The notes beneath the pieces were generated by a model that saw nothing but the letters and a program-made list of their open reading frames with translations, ran no database searches and was not told the origin of the DNA. Position numbers and translations under genes: made by a program. Of a stretch of DNA of 45,842 nucleotides, positions 23,399 through 30,804 are shown piece after piece. Location: positions 1 through 45,842 of the forward strand of contig JBFYKH010000073.1 of NCBI GenBank assembly GCA_041306075.1, read 5' to 3'. Source of the DNA: JAHIYG01 sp041306075 (GTDB taxonomy: Archaea; Altiarchaeota; Altiarchaeia; IMC4; SCGC-AAA252-I15). How positions within the stretch are numbered: the stretch's first letter is position 1; every line of letters starts with the position of its first letter.

Positions 23399-25093
23399 CT
23401 GAAAGCCAGCAGCGTTCATCAGCCGAAGGAGAGGAAGGCCGCCTACCTGTCGTTCGAGATAGGCCTTAGGCCGGAGCTGCCGACCTACGCCGGCGGCCTG
23501 GGGATACTCGCAGGGGACACCGTGAAGTCGTTCGCCGACCTGGGGGTCCCGGCTGTCGCGGTCTCGCTGTTGAACGAGCGCGGATACTTCTACCAGGACA
23601 TCGACAACAACGGCAACCAGATAGAGACGGAAGTCAACTGGAACCACCGGGAGCAGATGACCCCGGCCCCGGAGACTGTCGAAGTGACCCTCGAAGGCAG
23701 GAGGGTGACCCTGAGGGCCTGGGTCTACACGGTCGAGGGGATACGCGGCGAGACCGTGCCCGTCGTCTTCCTGGACTCGAACGTCGAATCGAACAGCGGG
23801 TACGACAGGACGCTCACGAGCCACCTGTACCTCGGGGACAGGAGGTACAGGTTCATGCAGGAGGCCGTCCTCGGCATAGGCGGCGTCAGGATGCTCGACG
23901 CCCTCGGCTACCGCAACCTGGAGGCGTATCATATGAACGAAGGCCACGCCGGGCTCCTCACGCTCGAGCTCATGAACCGCCACAGGGGGAACCTGGAGAA
24001 GGTGAGGAGCATGTGCGTCTTCACGACGCACACCCCAGTCGAGGCAGGCCACGACGCCTTCGACGTGAAGATGGCCGCGGGCGTGCTAGGGGATTTCGTG
24101 GACGTGTCGACGCTCGGGCACCACAACATAATAGACAGGTACGGCCTCCTCAACATGACGTACCTGGCCCTGTACCACAGCAAGTACGTCAACGGCGTCG
24201 CGAAGAAGCACGGGGAGGTCGCGCAGAAGATGTTTCCCGGCTACACGATAGAGGCTATAACAAACGGCATCCACACGGCCTCCTGGGTCGCGGACCCGAT
24301 GGCGGAGGTGTTCAACAGGTACCTGCCGTCCTGGCGCAACGACCCTTACACCCTCCGCAACGCGCTTAAGATTCCGCGGGAGGAGATAGGCAGGGCCCAT
24401 GACGTGTCCAAGAAGGAGCTCATAGACTTCGTCAACTACCATTACCGCATCGGATTCGACTATGACACCCTCACGATAGGTTTCGCGAGGAGGGCGACGG
24501 AGTACAAGCGTGCGACGCTCCTTTTCTCGGACATCGAGAGGCTGAAGTCCATAGTCGGAGAGGTCGGTAGGATACAGGTCATCTTCGCCGGCAAGGCCCA
24601 TCCGAACGACGAGAAGGGCAAGGAGATGATACGGAGGGTCTACGCCGGCATAGACTCGCTTAAGGGCTCGGTGAAGATGGTCTACCTGAAGAACTACGAG
24701 ATATACACGGCCAAACTCCTCATATCCGGATGCGACCTGTGGCTGAACACTCCGCGGCGCCCGCTAGAGGCGTCCGGGACGTCGGGGATGAAGGCCGCGG
24801 TCAACGGCGTCATCAACTTCTCGGTCCTGGACGGCTGGTGGCTCGAGGGGCACATCGAGGGGCTCACGGGGTGGAGCATCGGCCCAAGGCCCGTTGACGT
24901 CGAAGTTGAGACCGACGAGTCCATGGACGTGGAGGACCTGTACGGGAAGCTCGAATCCAGGATACTGCCGACGTATTACGGGAACCGGGAGTGGTGGCTC
25001 GAGATGATGGCGTACAACATAGCGCTCAACGGCTCGTTCTTCAACACCCACAGGATGGTCTCCCAGTACGTCATGCAGGCGTACTTCCAGTGA
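23399..25093 (+). CDS. glgP: Alpha-glucan (glycogen) phosphorylase, start codon unclear
   Basis: Enzyme of the short archaeal/bacterial alpha-glucan phosphorylase type, releasing glucose 1-phosphate from glycogen or maltodextrin. Clear blocks are GGVRMLDALGY, YHMNEGHAG, FTTHTPVEAGHD, GFARRATEYKRA and the PLP-binding EASGTSGMKAAVNG (lysine at 24791-24793). Protein similarity starts upstream of the first standard start (GTG at 23522): the codons before it read AYLSFEIGLRPELPTYAGG, the normal family N-terminus. Between the in-frame TAA (23369) and 23522 there is no ATG, GTG or TTG. I place the start at CTG 23399, which lies about 30 bases after TTTAAA (23367-23372). A sequence error or a programmed shift is also possible. 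Confidence 0.9.
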   Translation: MKASSVHQPKERKAAYLSFEIGLRPELPTYAGGLGILAGDTVKSFADLGVPAVAVSLLNERGYFYQDIDNNGNQIETEVNWNHREQMTPAPETVEVTLEGRRVTLRAWVYTVEGIRGETVPVVFLDSNVESNSGYDRTLTSHLYLGDRRYRFMQEAVLGIGGVRMLDALGYRNLEAYHMNEGHAGLLTLELMNRHRGNLEKVRSMCVFTTHTPVEAGHDAFDVKMAAGVLGDFVDVSTLGHHNIIDRYGLLNMTYLALYHSKYVNGVAKKHGEVAQKMFPGYTIEAITNGIHTASWVADPMAEVFNRYLPSWRNDPYTLRNALKIPREEIGRAHDVSKKELIDFVNYHYRIGFDYDTLTIGFARRATEYKRATLLFSDIERLKSIVGEVGRIQVIFAGKAHPNDEKGKEMIRRVYAGIDSLKGSVKMVYLKNYEIYTAKLLISGCDLWLNTPRRPLEASGTSGMKAAVNGVINFSVLDGWWLEGHIEGLTGWSIGPRPVDVEVETDESMDVEDLYGKLESRILPTYYGNREWWLEMMAYNIALNGSFFNTHRMVSQYVMQAYFQ

Positions 25094-25171
25094 CGGGGCG
25101 CCGATGAGGGTCGCGGGCGGCGCGGGACTTCGACGGGATTCCAGCATCCGACGCCCAATCCCGGATAGGGC

Positions 25172-25179
25172 AATTTAAG
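25172..25179 (+). promoter_or_regulatory. TATA-like box for the pilin gene
   Basis: AATTTAAG centred 25-26 bases before the ATG at 25201; leaderless archaeal spacing. Confidence 0.55.
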
Positions 25180-25200
25180 CTGGCAATCAGAGTCTTCACT

Positions 25201-25884
25201 ATGGCACGGCGGGGGCAGGGTGCGATGGAGTACTTGATGAGCTACGGGTGGGCCGTGCTCGTCGTGCTCGTAATCGGCGTGACTGTGTGGCAGCTCGGCC
25301 TCTTAGACTTTGGCGCAAGCAATCCCCCGACCTCCACTGGGTTCCAGTCGCTCAAGCCCCTTCTGCCCTCATGCGAGGACTACGCGAGGATGGACTATGC
25401 CGGCGACCACGACGGGTTCGTCTGCCAGTTCGCCAACAACGCTGGGGCCCCGGTGATGCTCAAGAGGATAGACCACAGGGTCAACGGCAGGTTCTGCGAA
25501 TGGACCGACACGTCAGTCATCAAGAGGTTCGACGCCAACCCCCACCAGATAATGACCTGGTGGGTGCAGACGGCGGACGGCCCGCAGTTCCCAAGCCCGG
25601 TGGTGTACGACATGCCAGGGTGGACGGTGTCGTGCGCGGACGTAAGTGCCCCGGAGTGCGGTCTGACCGTCCCTCCAGACGCTGCGTTCTTCATCGCGGT
25701 CGGCTGCTGCACTGTGTGGAAGGCCGGGGGAGGGGCGGATTCCCCGTGCTGCAACCTCGAAAGCGGCGAATTCTACGTCGTAGACCTCGACATAGAGTAT
25801 GTCATCGACGTCGGCGGAGTCCCGGCCACCAAGCACAGCGTCGGGACGATACGCATCATGTCAAGGCACGACTCCAGCGTATGA
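25201..25884 (+). CDS. Pilin-like protein with class III signal peptide
   Basis: A 227-residue secreted protein. The N-terminus MARRGQGAMEYLMSYGWAVL is a textbook archaeal class III signal peptide, cut by the prepilin peptidase before QGAMEYL, followed by a hydrophobic helix that assembles into a filament core. The C-terminal domain is Cys-rich (SCEDYARM, FVCQF, FCEWTD, CGLT, GCCTV, CCNLE) and much larger than in minimal pilins, so it may be a minor or adhesive subunit. No assembly ATPase or platform protein lies in the window. The protein is transcribed alone. Confidence 0.9.
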   Translation: MARRGQGAMEYLMSYGWAVLVVLVIGVTVWQLGLLDFGASNPPTSTGFQSLKPLLPSCEDYARMDYAGDHDGFVCQFANNAGAPVMLKRIDHRVNGRFCEWTDTSVIKRFDANPHQIMTWWVQTADGPQFPSPVVYDMPGWTVSCADVSAPECGLTVPPDAAFFIAVGCCTVWKAGGGADSPCCNLESGEFYVVDLDIEYVIDVGGVPATKHSVGTIRIMSRHDSSV

Positions 25885-25914
25885 TTTCCTCGCCCGTTAA
25901 ACTACAGCGGCGCC

Positions 25915-26178
25915 CTATTCGATGATGCGCCGGGGGTGTCTCGCCACCTTGTCGATGGCCTGCTTCTTACTCGTGCACCAGTTGCTTTCCACCAGGTATT
26001 CCCAGGCCACCGCCTTGTACCTGCTGTTTCTGCCTTTCCCACGGATGAAGACCAAATAGAAGCCGTTCGTCTGGGGCACAGTCTTTCCGCCCTCCTTAGT
26101 CAGCAGCTTCTTCCGTATCTCCTTCGGCAGTTTCTTGGTCTTTCTCCCGCCCGCATACGCTATTTTTTTCCTTGCCAT
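25915..26178 (-). CDS. Small basic protein, island operon gene 6
   Basis: An 87-residue, strongly basic protein. Its middle (NGFYLVFIRGKGRNSRYKAV, then VESNWCTSKKQAIDKVARH) resembles part of the neighbour at 26368-26628 (SFDVVVKNQGRWKSYRFV, RWCVTPDQVNDQIRKH), so the two are diverged duplicates. A GAGGTTGG ribosome site precedes the ATG. It overlaps the previous gene by 19 bases. Family unknown; RNA or DNA binding is plausible from charge. Confidence 0.65.
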   Translation of the reverse strand: MARKKIAYAGGRKTKKLPKEIRKKLLTKEGGKTVPQTNGFYLVFIRGKGRNSRYKAVAWEYLVESNWCTSKKQAIDKVARHPRRIIE

Positions 26179-26366
26179 AATCCAACCTCGCTTGAATCCG
26201 CCTCAGGCCCCGACCGCAGCATCCGCTTCCGCCTCCTCAACGCGGCGTTCAATCCCTCAATCTGCTCGCTAACCGGTTTAGGCCTGCCTTCGCCGGGGAC
26301 GTCCACTTCCTTGATGCCTGCGCCCCAGGCGTTTCTGTGTTTCCGGATGGCCTCGCCGCCTCCCAT
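26160..26366 (-). CDS. Small basic protein, island operon gene 5
   Basis: A 68-residue protein of no known family (GGGEAIRKHRNAWGAGIKEV, then LNAALRRRKRMLRSG). It starts one base after the stop codon of gene 4, with GGGGGTG as ribosome site, and overlaps gene 6. Its reality is supported mainly by this tight operon packing. Confidence 0.5.
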   Translation of the reverse strand: MGGGEAIRKHRNAWGAGIKEVDVPGEGRPKPVSEQIEGLNAALRRRKRMLRSGPEADSSEVGLWQGKK

Positions 26367-26367
26367 T

Positions 26368-26628
26368 TCACACCCCCAGTATCCGTCTGGTTTCTAGGTA
26401 TGATTTGGCCGGGCTGTGCTTGTGCTTCCGTATCTGGTCGTTCACCTGGTCTGGCGTGACGCACCAGCGGGTTTCGCTGTCGTACACGAACCTGTACGAC
26501 TTCCACCGCCCCTGGTTCTTCACCACCACGTCGAACGAGTCCGGGGGCGAGACCTGGCCGGCCTCGTCCCTCCTCAGGAAGCCCTTGAGGAAGTCCTTGT
26601 AGTCGCTGCTCGACTGTATCTTTGTCAT
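26368..26628 (-). CDS. Small protein, island operon gene 4
   Basis: An 86-residue protein (SSDYKDFLKGFLRRDEAG, SFDVVVKNQGRWKSYRFVYD, RWCVTPDQVNDQIRKHKHSP). The pattern of a beta hairpin followed by W-C and a helix recurs in gene 6. The ribosome site GGGGTGA overlaps the stop codon of gene 3, so it is translationally coupled. No family recognised. Confidence 0.65.
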   Translation of the reverse strand: MTKIQSSSDYKDFLKGFLRRDEAGQVSPPDSFDVVVKNQGRWKSYRFVYDSETRWCVTPDQVNDQIRKHKHSPAKSYLETRRILGV

Positions 26629-26631
26629 TTT

Positions 26632-26943
26632 TCACCCCTTCCGGGCGGCCTTCCGACCACGCTTCTTGGTGGGAATCAGCGTCTTAAGCGTCCTGCCCGC
26701 GACCTTGACCGGGTCCCCGTACTGGAACATGTTGTAGTCGTATTCCATGAGACGGTACTCGCCCGCTGCGCTCTTCCGTCTGGCTTTTCCCTTGGCGGCC
26801 TGCAGGGACGCGTATATGTCCTGCGCGACCTGGTCTTTGAACCGGTCGGTCTCCTGTTGTTTCCGTCTTCGGGTAGTCTGCCGCTGCGCCCTTTTCCTGG
26901 CAGTCTGTCGTTTTGCCAGTTTTTTCAGTTTCTTGGGGTTCAT
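26632..26943 (-). CDS. Small very basic protein, island operon gene 3
   Basis: A 103-residue protein with a strongly basic helical N-terminus (NPKKLKKLAKRQTARKRAQR) and a less charged C-terminal half (AGEYRLMEYDYNMFQYGDPV) ending in another basic cluster. The ATG at 26943 is preceded by GAGG at the right distance; the frame is open further upstream but overlaps gene 2. Likely nucleic-acid binding. No family recognised. Confidence 0.62.
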   Translation of the reverse strand: MNPKKLKKLAKRQTARKRAQRQTTRRRKQQETDRFKDQVAQDIYASLQAAKGKARRKSAAGEYRLMEYDYNMFQYGDPVKVAGRTLKTLIPTKKRGRKAARKG

Positions 26944-26963
26944 CTTATGCCTCAGTTTCGCGG

Positions 26964-27149
26964 TCAGCCGCTTCGGGAGGGGGATATCTTCTGCAGGCTG
27001 CGTCGGAGCTGCCACATGTCCGCATAGCCCTTTTTGAGTTCTTCGAAATTGCCGTCCCCCCATTTCGCCTCCTTTCGTATGTCCTCGTCGGAGGGCATCT
27101 TGTAGAGCCGTACGCCGTATGCCGACTCCTTGAGCTCGCGTAGTTTCAT
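26964..27149 (-). CDS. Small protein, island operon gene 2
   Basis: A 61-residue, charged, helical protein (LRELKESAYGVRLYKMPSDE, KYADMWQLRRSL-like end). It lies 25 bases after the AbrB-like gene with a GGGA site before the ATG. Unknown family; size and place suggest a partner of the island regulator or a small effector. Confidence 0.55.
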   Translation of the reverse strand: MKLRELKESAYGVRLYKMPSDEDIRKEAKWGDGNFEELKKGYADMWQLRRSLQKISPSRSG

Positions 27150-27174
27150 TTTTTCCCGATTCGTCTGGAACTGT

Positions 27175-27333
27175 TCAGATTAGTTGTGTTAGTATTACTT
27201 CCCCGTTGGGTCCGATTTTGTATGTGAGTTCCGTCTTCTCCTTCCAGCCCTTGCCGTCCATGATGACTTTGGGGAGGGTTACGAATGCCTGCCCTGTTTT
27301 CTTGTTCATCTGGATTCTGTAGGATTTTACCAT
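27175..27333 (-). CDS. AbrB-like (SpoVT) DNA-binding protein, island operon gene 1
   Basis: A 52-residue protein from ATG 27333 to TGA 27175. The N-terminus VKSYRIQMNKKTGQAFVTLP is the swapped-hairpin AbrB fold (compare KxxRIxKxxGQxxVxLPKxI), followed by KVIMDGKGWKEKTEL and EVILTQLI. The length matches a bare DNA-binding domain that dimerises. It opens a six-gene minus-strand operon and faces an A+T-rich region with three ACTAGT palindromes, probably its own operators. Confidence 0.75.
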   Translation of the reverse strand: MVKSYRIQMNKKTGQAFVTLPKVIMDGKGWKEKTELTYKIGPNGEVILTQLI

Positions 27334-27345
27334 GTACAATATAAG

Positions 27346-27401
27346 TTATACTAGTATAAATAATATTATAATCATAAAAAAACTAGTAATCATACTAGTA
27401 T
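27346..27401 (-). promoter_or_regulatory. A+T-rich promoter with three ACTAGT palindromes
   Basis: TTATACTAGTATAA (27346-27359) is a perfect 14-base palindrome, ATACTAGTAT (27392-27401) a perfect 10-base palindrome, and ACTAGT recurs at 27382-27387. The centres are 32 and 12 bases apart. The first lies 13-26 bases before the AbrB-like start codon, where the TATA box should be. This is the arrangement of an autorepressed promoter with several operator sites. Confidence 0.6.
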
Positions 27402-27449
27402 ATGGTATCCGGTTAAACCGAACCAACGAGGAGTAAGGATGCGTTCCCG

Positions 27450-27983
27450 CTACTTCAGGTATGTCCTGCGCAAGATTATCTCTTCGACCAATGCGTTATA
27501 CGGCAAGTCGATTTTAACATTGTTGCCGATGCTGTCCACCTCCCTCAACGAGATGGCCTCCCGCTCATGCCCGCGTATCTTCTTGATGTTCTCGCCTTCG
27601 AGTATCAGGTAGAGCTCCATCCGCTCCTCGCTCAAAGCGACGTTCGTGATGTGGCCGACCGCCACCCCGTCGGAGCATTCGACCGACAGGTTGACGAGCC
27701 CGTTCACCCTAACCACGTCCCGTGAGGGGATGACCCTCGCAGTGATTGCCGCCTTCAGGCCCTCGAACGTCTTTAACAGGTGGATGGATTCCTCTATCAT
27801 CTCGATTTCATCCACCGGGATAAGCTCCGATAGATTCCCCCGGAATTTGGTTATCGCCTCGCCTTGCACCGTCATATACAGGTTCCGCCTGGGAAAAACC
27901 AGTATCAGCCCGTCCAATATGCCGAGTTCCTTGCCCGAGACGTCGACTACCAGCTTCCCAATGAATTCGTTCAACAGGTGCAT
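27450..27983 (-). CDS. Double PRC-barrel protein
   Basis: A 177-residue protein with two PRC-barrel-like halves. The first begins LLNEFIGKLVVDVSGKELG with ILDGLILVFPRRNLYM; the second begins VNGLVNLSVECSDGVAVGHI with RMELYLILEGENIKKIRG and DSIGNNVKIDL. Archaeal PRC-barrel proteins are small cytosolic adaptors, some linked to RNA processing or cell division. It has no signal peptide and is transcribed alone on the minus strand. Confidence 0.8.
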   Translation of the reverse strand: MHLLNEFIGKLVVDVSGKELGILDGLILVFPRRNLYMTVQGEAITKFRGNLSELIPVDEIEMIEESIHLLKTFEGLKAAITARVIPSRDVVRVNGLVNLSVECSDGVAVGHITNVALSEERMELYLILEGENIKKIRGHEREAISLREVDSIGNNVKIDLPYNALVEEIILRRTYLK

Positions 27984-28300
27984 TTTATTTCAACCAACTT
28001 CTTCTTCGCCCATTAGCCCCTTGGCCCCAGACGCGGCGCCACCCCCTATGAGCTAAATAAGGCTTAAGAGGACTGCCTTAAAAAGACCCGGCCACACGGA
28101 GTTAAACCAGAAGTCCTCTTTTCAAACATCTCAAGCCCAAGTCAGGTGAATGAGACGACCGGGATAAATACCTGGGGGCATCAGGCGCAGCATCCGGCTT
28201 CGGCAGCAGCAGAGGGCAAGCGAGAGGGCCGTATAAGCCCGGAGGATACCCTCGGGTAACCGCCCCCGTATTTTAACCGGCGCCGCCTCTAGTTGTAGGC
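27984..28300. other. Intergenic region with inverted repeats and possible small RNA
   Basis: This 317-base gap has no convincing open frame. AAGAGGACT (28066-28074) is repeated inverted as AGTCCTCTT (28112-28120), a perfect 9-bp stem with 37 bases between. Further on, CCCGGAGG-ATA-CCCTCGGG (28238-28256) forms a tight hairpin. The last 35 bases hold the promoter of the first polyferredoxin gene. A structured RNA is possible but not shown. Confidence 0.45.
28269..28276 (+). promoter_or_regulatory. TATA-like box for the redox gene cluster
   Basis: TATTTTAA centred about 28 bases before the ATG at 28301; leaderless spacing. Confidence 0.5.
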
Positions 28301-28909
28301 ATGTTGAAGGTCACGCCATACCTGGGAGCCCTGGTGCTGATAGTCTCCATCGGAGGCGTCTGGTACCCTAAGCTCGGGTACTTCCTGCTCCTCGTCTTCG
28401 CAGGCATCCTTTTGACGAGCCCGTTCAGGGGCAGGTGGTTCTGCGGCAACCTGTGCCCGAGGGGAAGCTTCAACGACTTCTGGCTCGGCAGGGTCACGAG
28501 GGGCAGGAGGATACCGCCTGTCCTGAGGAGCATGCGGGTCCGCATCCCGGCATTCATCCTCCTGATGGGGTTCATGGCCTACAGGATAGCCCAGACAGAA
28601 GGCGTCGTCGACAAGGTGGGGATGGTCTTCGTCACCATGTGCATTATGACGACGGCGGCCGCGATAGTGTTCGGCATAGCGTACAGCCCGCGAGCCTGGT
28701 GCACTTTCTGCCCGATGGGCACCATGCAGCGGCTCCTGGGCGGCCGGAGGATGCGAATCAGGGTCGACTTGGACGGGTGCACGAGGTGCGGGATATGCCT
28801 GAAAACCTGCCCCATGCACCTGAGCGTCAACCAGCTGATTGCAAAACCCGACTGCATCAAATGCGGCAGGTGCGTCGAGGCATGCCCCAAGGGGGCCCTG
28901 GGCTTCTGA
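28301..28909 (+). CDS. NapH-like membrane polyferredoxin
   Basis: A 202-residue protein with about four membrane helices. It has two membrane-side Cys motifs, CGNLCPRG and CTFCPMG, typical of the NapH/NosR/CcoG group, then two C-terminal [4Fe-4S] ferredoxin motifs CTRCGICLKTCP and CIKCGRCVEACP. Such proteins move electrons between the membrane quinone pool and soluble carriers, or assist metal-site maturation. It starts a co-directional group with the NifX-like, DUF2892 and second NapH-like genes. Confidence 0.88.
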   Translation: MLKVTPYLGALVLIVSIGGVWYPKLGYFLLLVFAGILLTSPFRGRWFCGNLCPRGSFNDFWLGRVTRGRRIPPVLRSMRVRIPAFILLMGFMAYRIAQTEGVVDKVGMVFVTMCIMTTAAAIVFGIAYSPRAWCTFCPMGTMQRLLGGRRMRIRVDLDGCTRCGICLKTCPMHLSVNQLIAKPDCIKCGRCVEACPKGALGF

Positions 28910-28952
28910 ACCGGCTGCCGGAGGGCGGAGGATATGAAGGGGGGGGAGAAAA

Positions 28953-29300
28953 ATGAAGATAGGATTCGTATCGGACGACGGGGAAACCATATCCGGGCAT
29001 TTCGGCAAGGCCAGGGGTTTCGTAGTATACGAGCTTTATGGCGAGGAGGCCAGGGGCAGGGAATACCGGATAAACCGCGGGGGAAACGACGGAAGATGCG
29101 GCACCTGCCGCCACGACAGGATAATCGACACCGTCAAGGACTGCCAGATGGTGGTGGCCGGGGGGATGGGCCGCAGGATACTCGAGGACCTCGCAGAAAA
29201 CGGGATACAGGCGATTTTAACAGACGAGACTGTGATAAAAGAAGCCCTGGACAAGTTCGTCAAGGGAACCATAACGAACCACCCCGAGAGGATGCATTGA
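28953..29300 (+). CDS. NifX/NifB-like (dinitrogenase cofactor family) protein
   Basis: A 115-residue protein of the small NifX/NafY-like fold: MKIGFVSDDGETISGHFGKA is the family start, followed by FVVYELYGEE, a CGTCRHDRI insert, and CQMVVAGGMGRRILEDLAENG. Members bind Fe-S or FeMo-cofactor precursors, or act as unknown redox chaperones in organisms without nitrogenase. No nif genes are present, so a role with the flanking ferredoxins is more likely. It follows the polyferredoxin by 43 bases. Confidence 0.85.
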   Translation: MKIGFVSDDGETISGHFGKARGFVVYELYGEEARGREYRINRGGNDGRCGTCRHDRIIDTVKDCQMVVAGGMGRRILEDLAENGIQAILTDETVIKEALDKFVKGTITNHPERMH

Positions 29301-29406
29301 CCGCCCGCGCCACCCGGCCATTTTGCTTTGAGTCGCAGGTAACCGTAGCGTTTAAATGGGTGCATGCGCAATAAGTGTTGGTTGACGCCAGATTGAGGCG
29401 AGTGAC

Positions 29407-29634
29407 ATGGACGATGGGAAAAAATTGTTTTCGGAGAACGTCGGCGGGATAGACCTCCTACTGAGGGCTTTTCTCGGAACTGCCGCCTTGATAGCTTTGG
29501 CGTGGGGCTACTCCGAGGCCTGGCAGGTCAAGCTGGCATTGGCCGCGCTTGCGTTCCTGGGGCTTTTCACGGGCATCACCAGGCACTGCCTGCCGTACAC
29601 GCTTGTCGGCTTCAGCACCGCAGGCAAACGGTAG
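29407..29634 (+). CDS. DUF2892 small membrane protein
   Basis: A 75-residue protein matching the DUF2892 pattern: NVGGIDLLLRAFLGTAAL, two membrane helices, and LFTGITRHCLPYTLVGFST near the end, where the family normally has a C-P-x-Y motif. In bacteria this domain is fused to rhodanese or sits with sulfur and redox genes. It is the third gene of the redox cluster, with the next gene 19 bases after its stop. Confidence 0.85.
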   Translation: MDDGKKLFSENVGGIDLLLRAFLGTAALIALAWGYSEAWQVKLALAALAFLGLFTGITRHCLPYTLVGFSTAGKR

Positions 29635-29653
29635 GGGAGGGGGGCGACTAAAC

Positions 29654-30796
29654 ATGTCATACAGGAGGCTCGTGCAGGCGGCGTTCTTCGCGACGGCCGT
29701 GTACCTCGCCCTCAGCCACCAGTGGTACGGCGTGGAGAAGGCGGCCCCGATAGACGCCTACTGCCCCTTCGGCGGAGTCGAGACCGCGCTGACCCTGATT
29801 CTAACCGGAGAGTTCGTGAAGAGGGTCTACTGGTCCGCCGTCGTGCTCGCCGTCGCGGCCGCGGCCATGGTCGTCGTCTTCGGGAGGGCTTTCTGCGGAT
29901 TCGTCTGCCCATTCGGAGCATTGCAGGAGTGGCTCAGGGCCATAGGGCGCAGTATAGGCGCCAGGAGGGATTATGAGCCGCCGCCGAAGGCCGACAGGCC
30001 TCTGAGGCTCCTCAAGTACATGATTTTGGCCGCAGTAGTATACTTATCCTACGCCGGCAGCGAACTCGGCTTCCGGGAGTATGACCCGTATGTCGCGCTC
30101 ATGCACTTCGGCGAGGAGGCCGAGGAGATGAGCGTCGGGTTGATCGTCCTTGCGGCGGTGGTCCTGGCGGCGTTGTTCGCGAAGAACCTCTGGTGCAGGT
30201 ACCTGTGCCCTCTCGGGGCGTTCCTTGGGCTGTTCAACGGAGCGAAGCGATTCCTGATAAGGCGGGACAAGGGCGCATGCGTCGACTGCGGAACCTGCAA
30301 CAGGGTCTGCCCGCATGGCATAGACGTCCAGCACCAAGAGACTGTGAAGGACGCGGACTGCGTCAGCTGCCTCGAGTGCGTCGAGAACTGCCCGGTCCGG
30401 TGCCTCCAGGCTTCCGCGGCGGGGAGGGCTGTGAAAGGGTCGAACGCATTCGCACTGTACGCCGTGGGGGCTTTCGCGCTGTTGATCGCGGCCTCGATGC
30501 TCCTTGGCGTCTGGGAGCCGGCGCCGGCGTCCAACATACTCTCCCAGTCCGGCCTCGTGGACGTCACAGCCATCAGGGGGAGCAACACCCTCGAGAATCT
30601 TGTGAAGACCACGGGCGTGCCATTGGAGGAATTCGTCGAGGAGCTAGGCCTGCCGGGGGACGTTGACACATCCCTCAAGCTGAAGGACATCGGAGCCAGA
30701 TACAACGTCACCGGCGGGGACGGCGCGCCCCTGGAGACCGACGACTTCCGCATGATAGTGGCGGAGCGCCTGGAAATCCCATACGACGGCGAATAG
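29654..30796 (+). CDS. NapH-like membrane polyferredoxin with C-terminal domain
   Basis: A 380-residue protein. Membrane helices carry the motifs AYCPFGG, CGFVCPFGAL and CRYLCPLGAF, followed by two [4Fe-4S] motifs CVDCGTCNRVCP and CVSCLECVENCP. One more membrane helix (ALYAVGAFALLIAASMLLGV) precedes a soluble domain with VTAIRGSNTLENLVKTTGVP and LEEFVEELGLP, a helical repeat-like segment found at the end of some polyferredoxins. The ATG at 29654 is chosen over the longer frame because it gives a proper first helix (SYRRLVQAAFFATAVYLALS). It probably works with the smaller polyferredoxin in membrane electron transfer. Confidence 0.88.
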   Translation: MSYRRLVQAAFFATAVYLALSHQWYGVEKAAPIDAYCPFGGVETALTLILTGEFVKRVYWSAVVLAVAAAAMVVVFGRAFCGFVCPFGALQEWLRAIGRSIGARRDYEPPPKADRPLRLLKYMILAAVVYLSYAGSELGFREYDPYVALMHFGEEAEEMSVGLIVLAAVVLAALFAKNLWCRYLCPLGAFLGLFNGAKRFLIRRDKGACVDCGTCNRVCPHGIDVQHQETVKDADCVSCLECVENCPVRCLQASAAGRAVKGSNAFALYAVGAFALLIAASMLLGVWEPAPASNILSQSGLVDVTAIRGSNTLENLVKTTGVPLEEFVEELGLPGDVDTSLKLKDIGARYNVTGGDGAPLETDDFRMIVAERLEIPYDGE

Positions 30797-30804
30797 TTCC
30801 CCGC

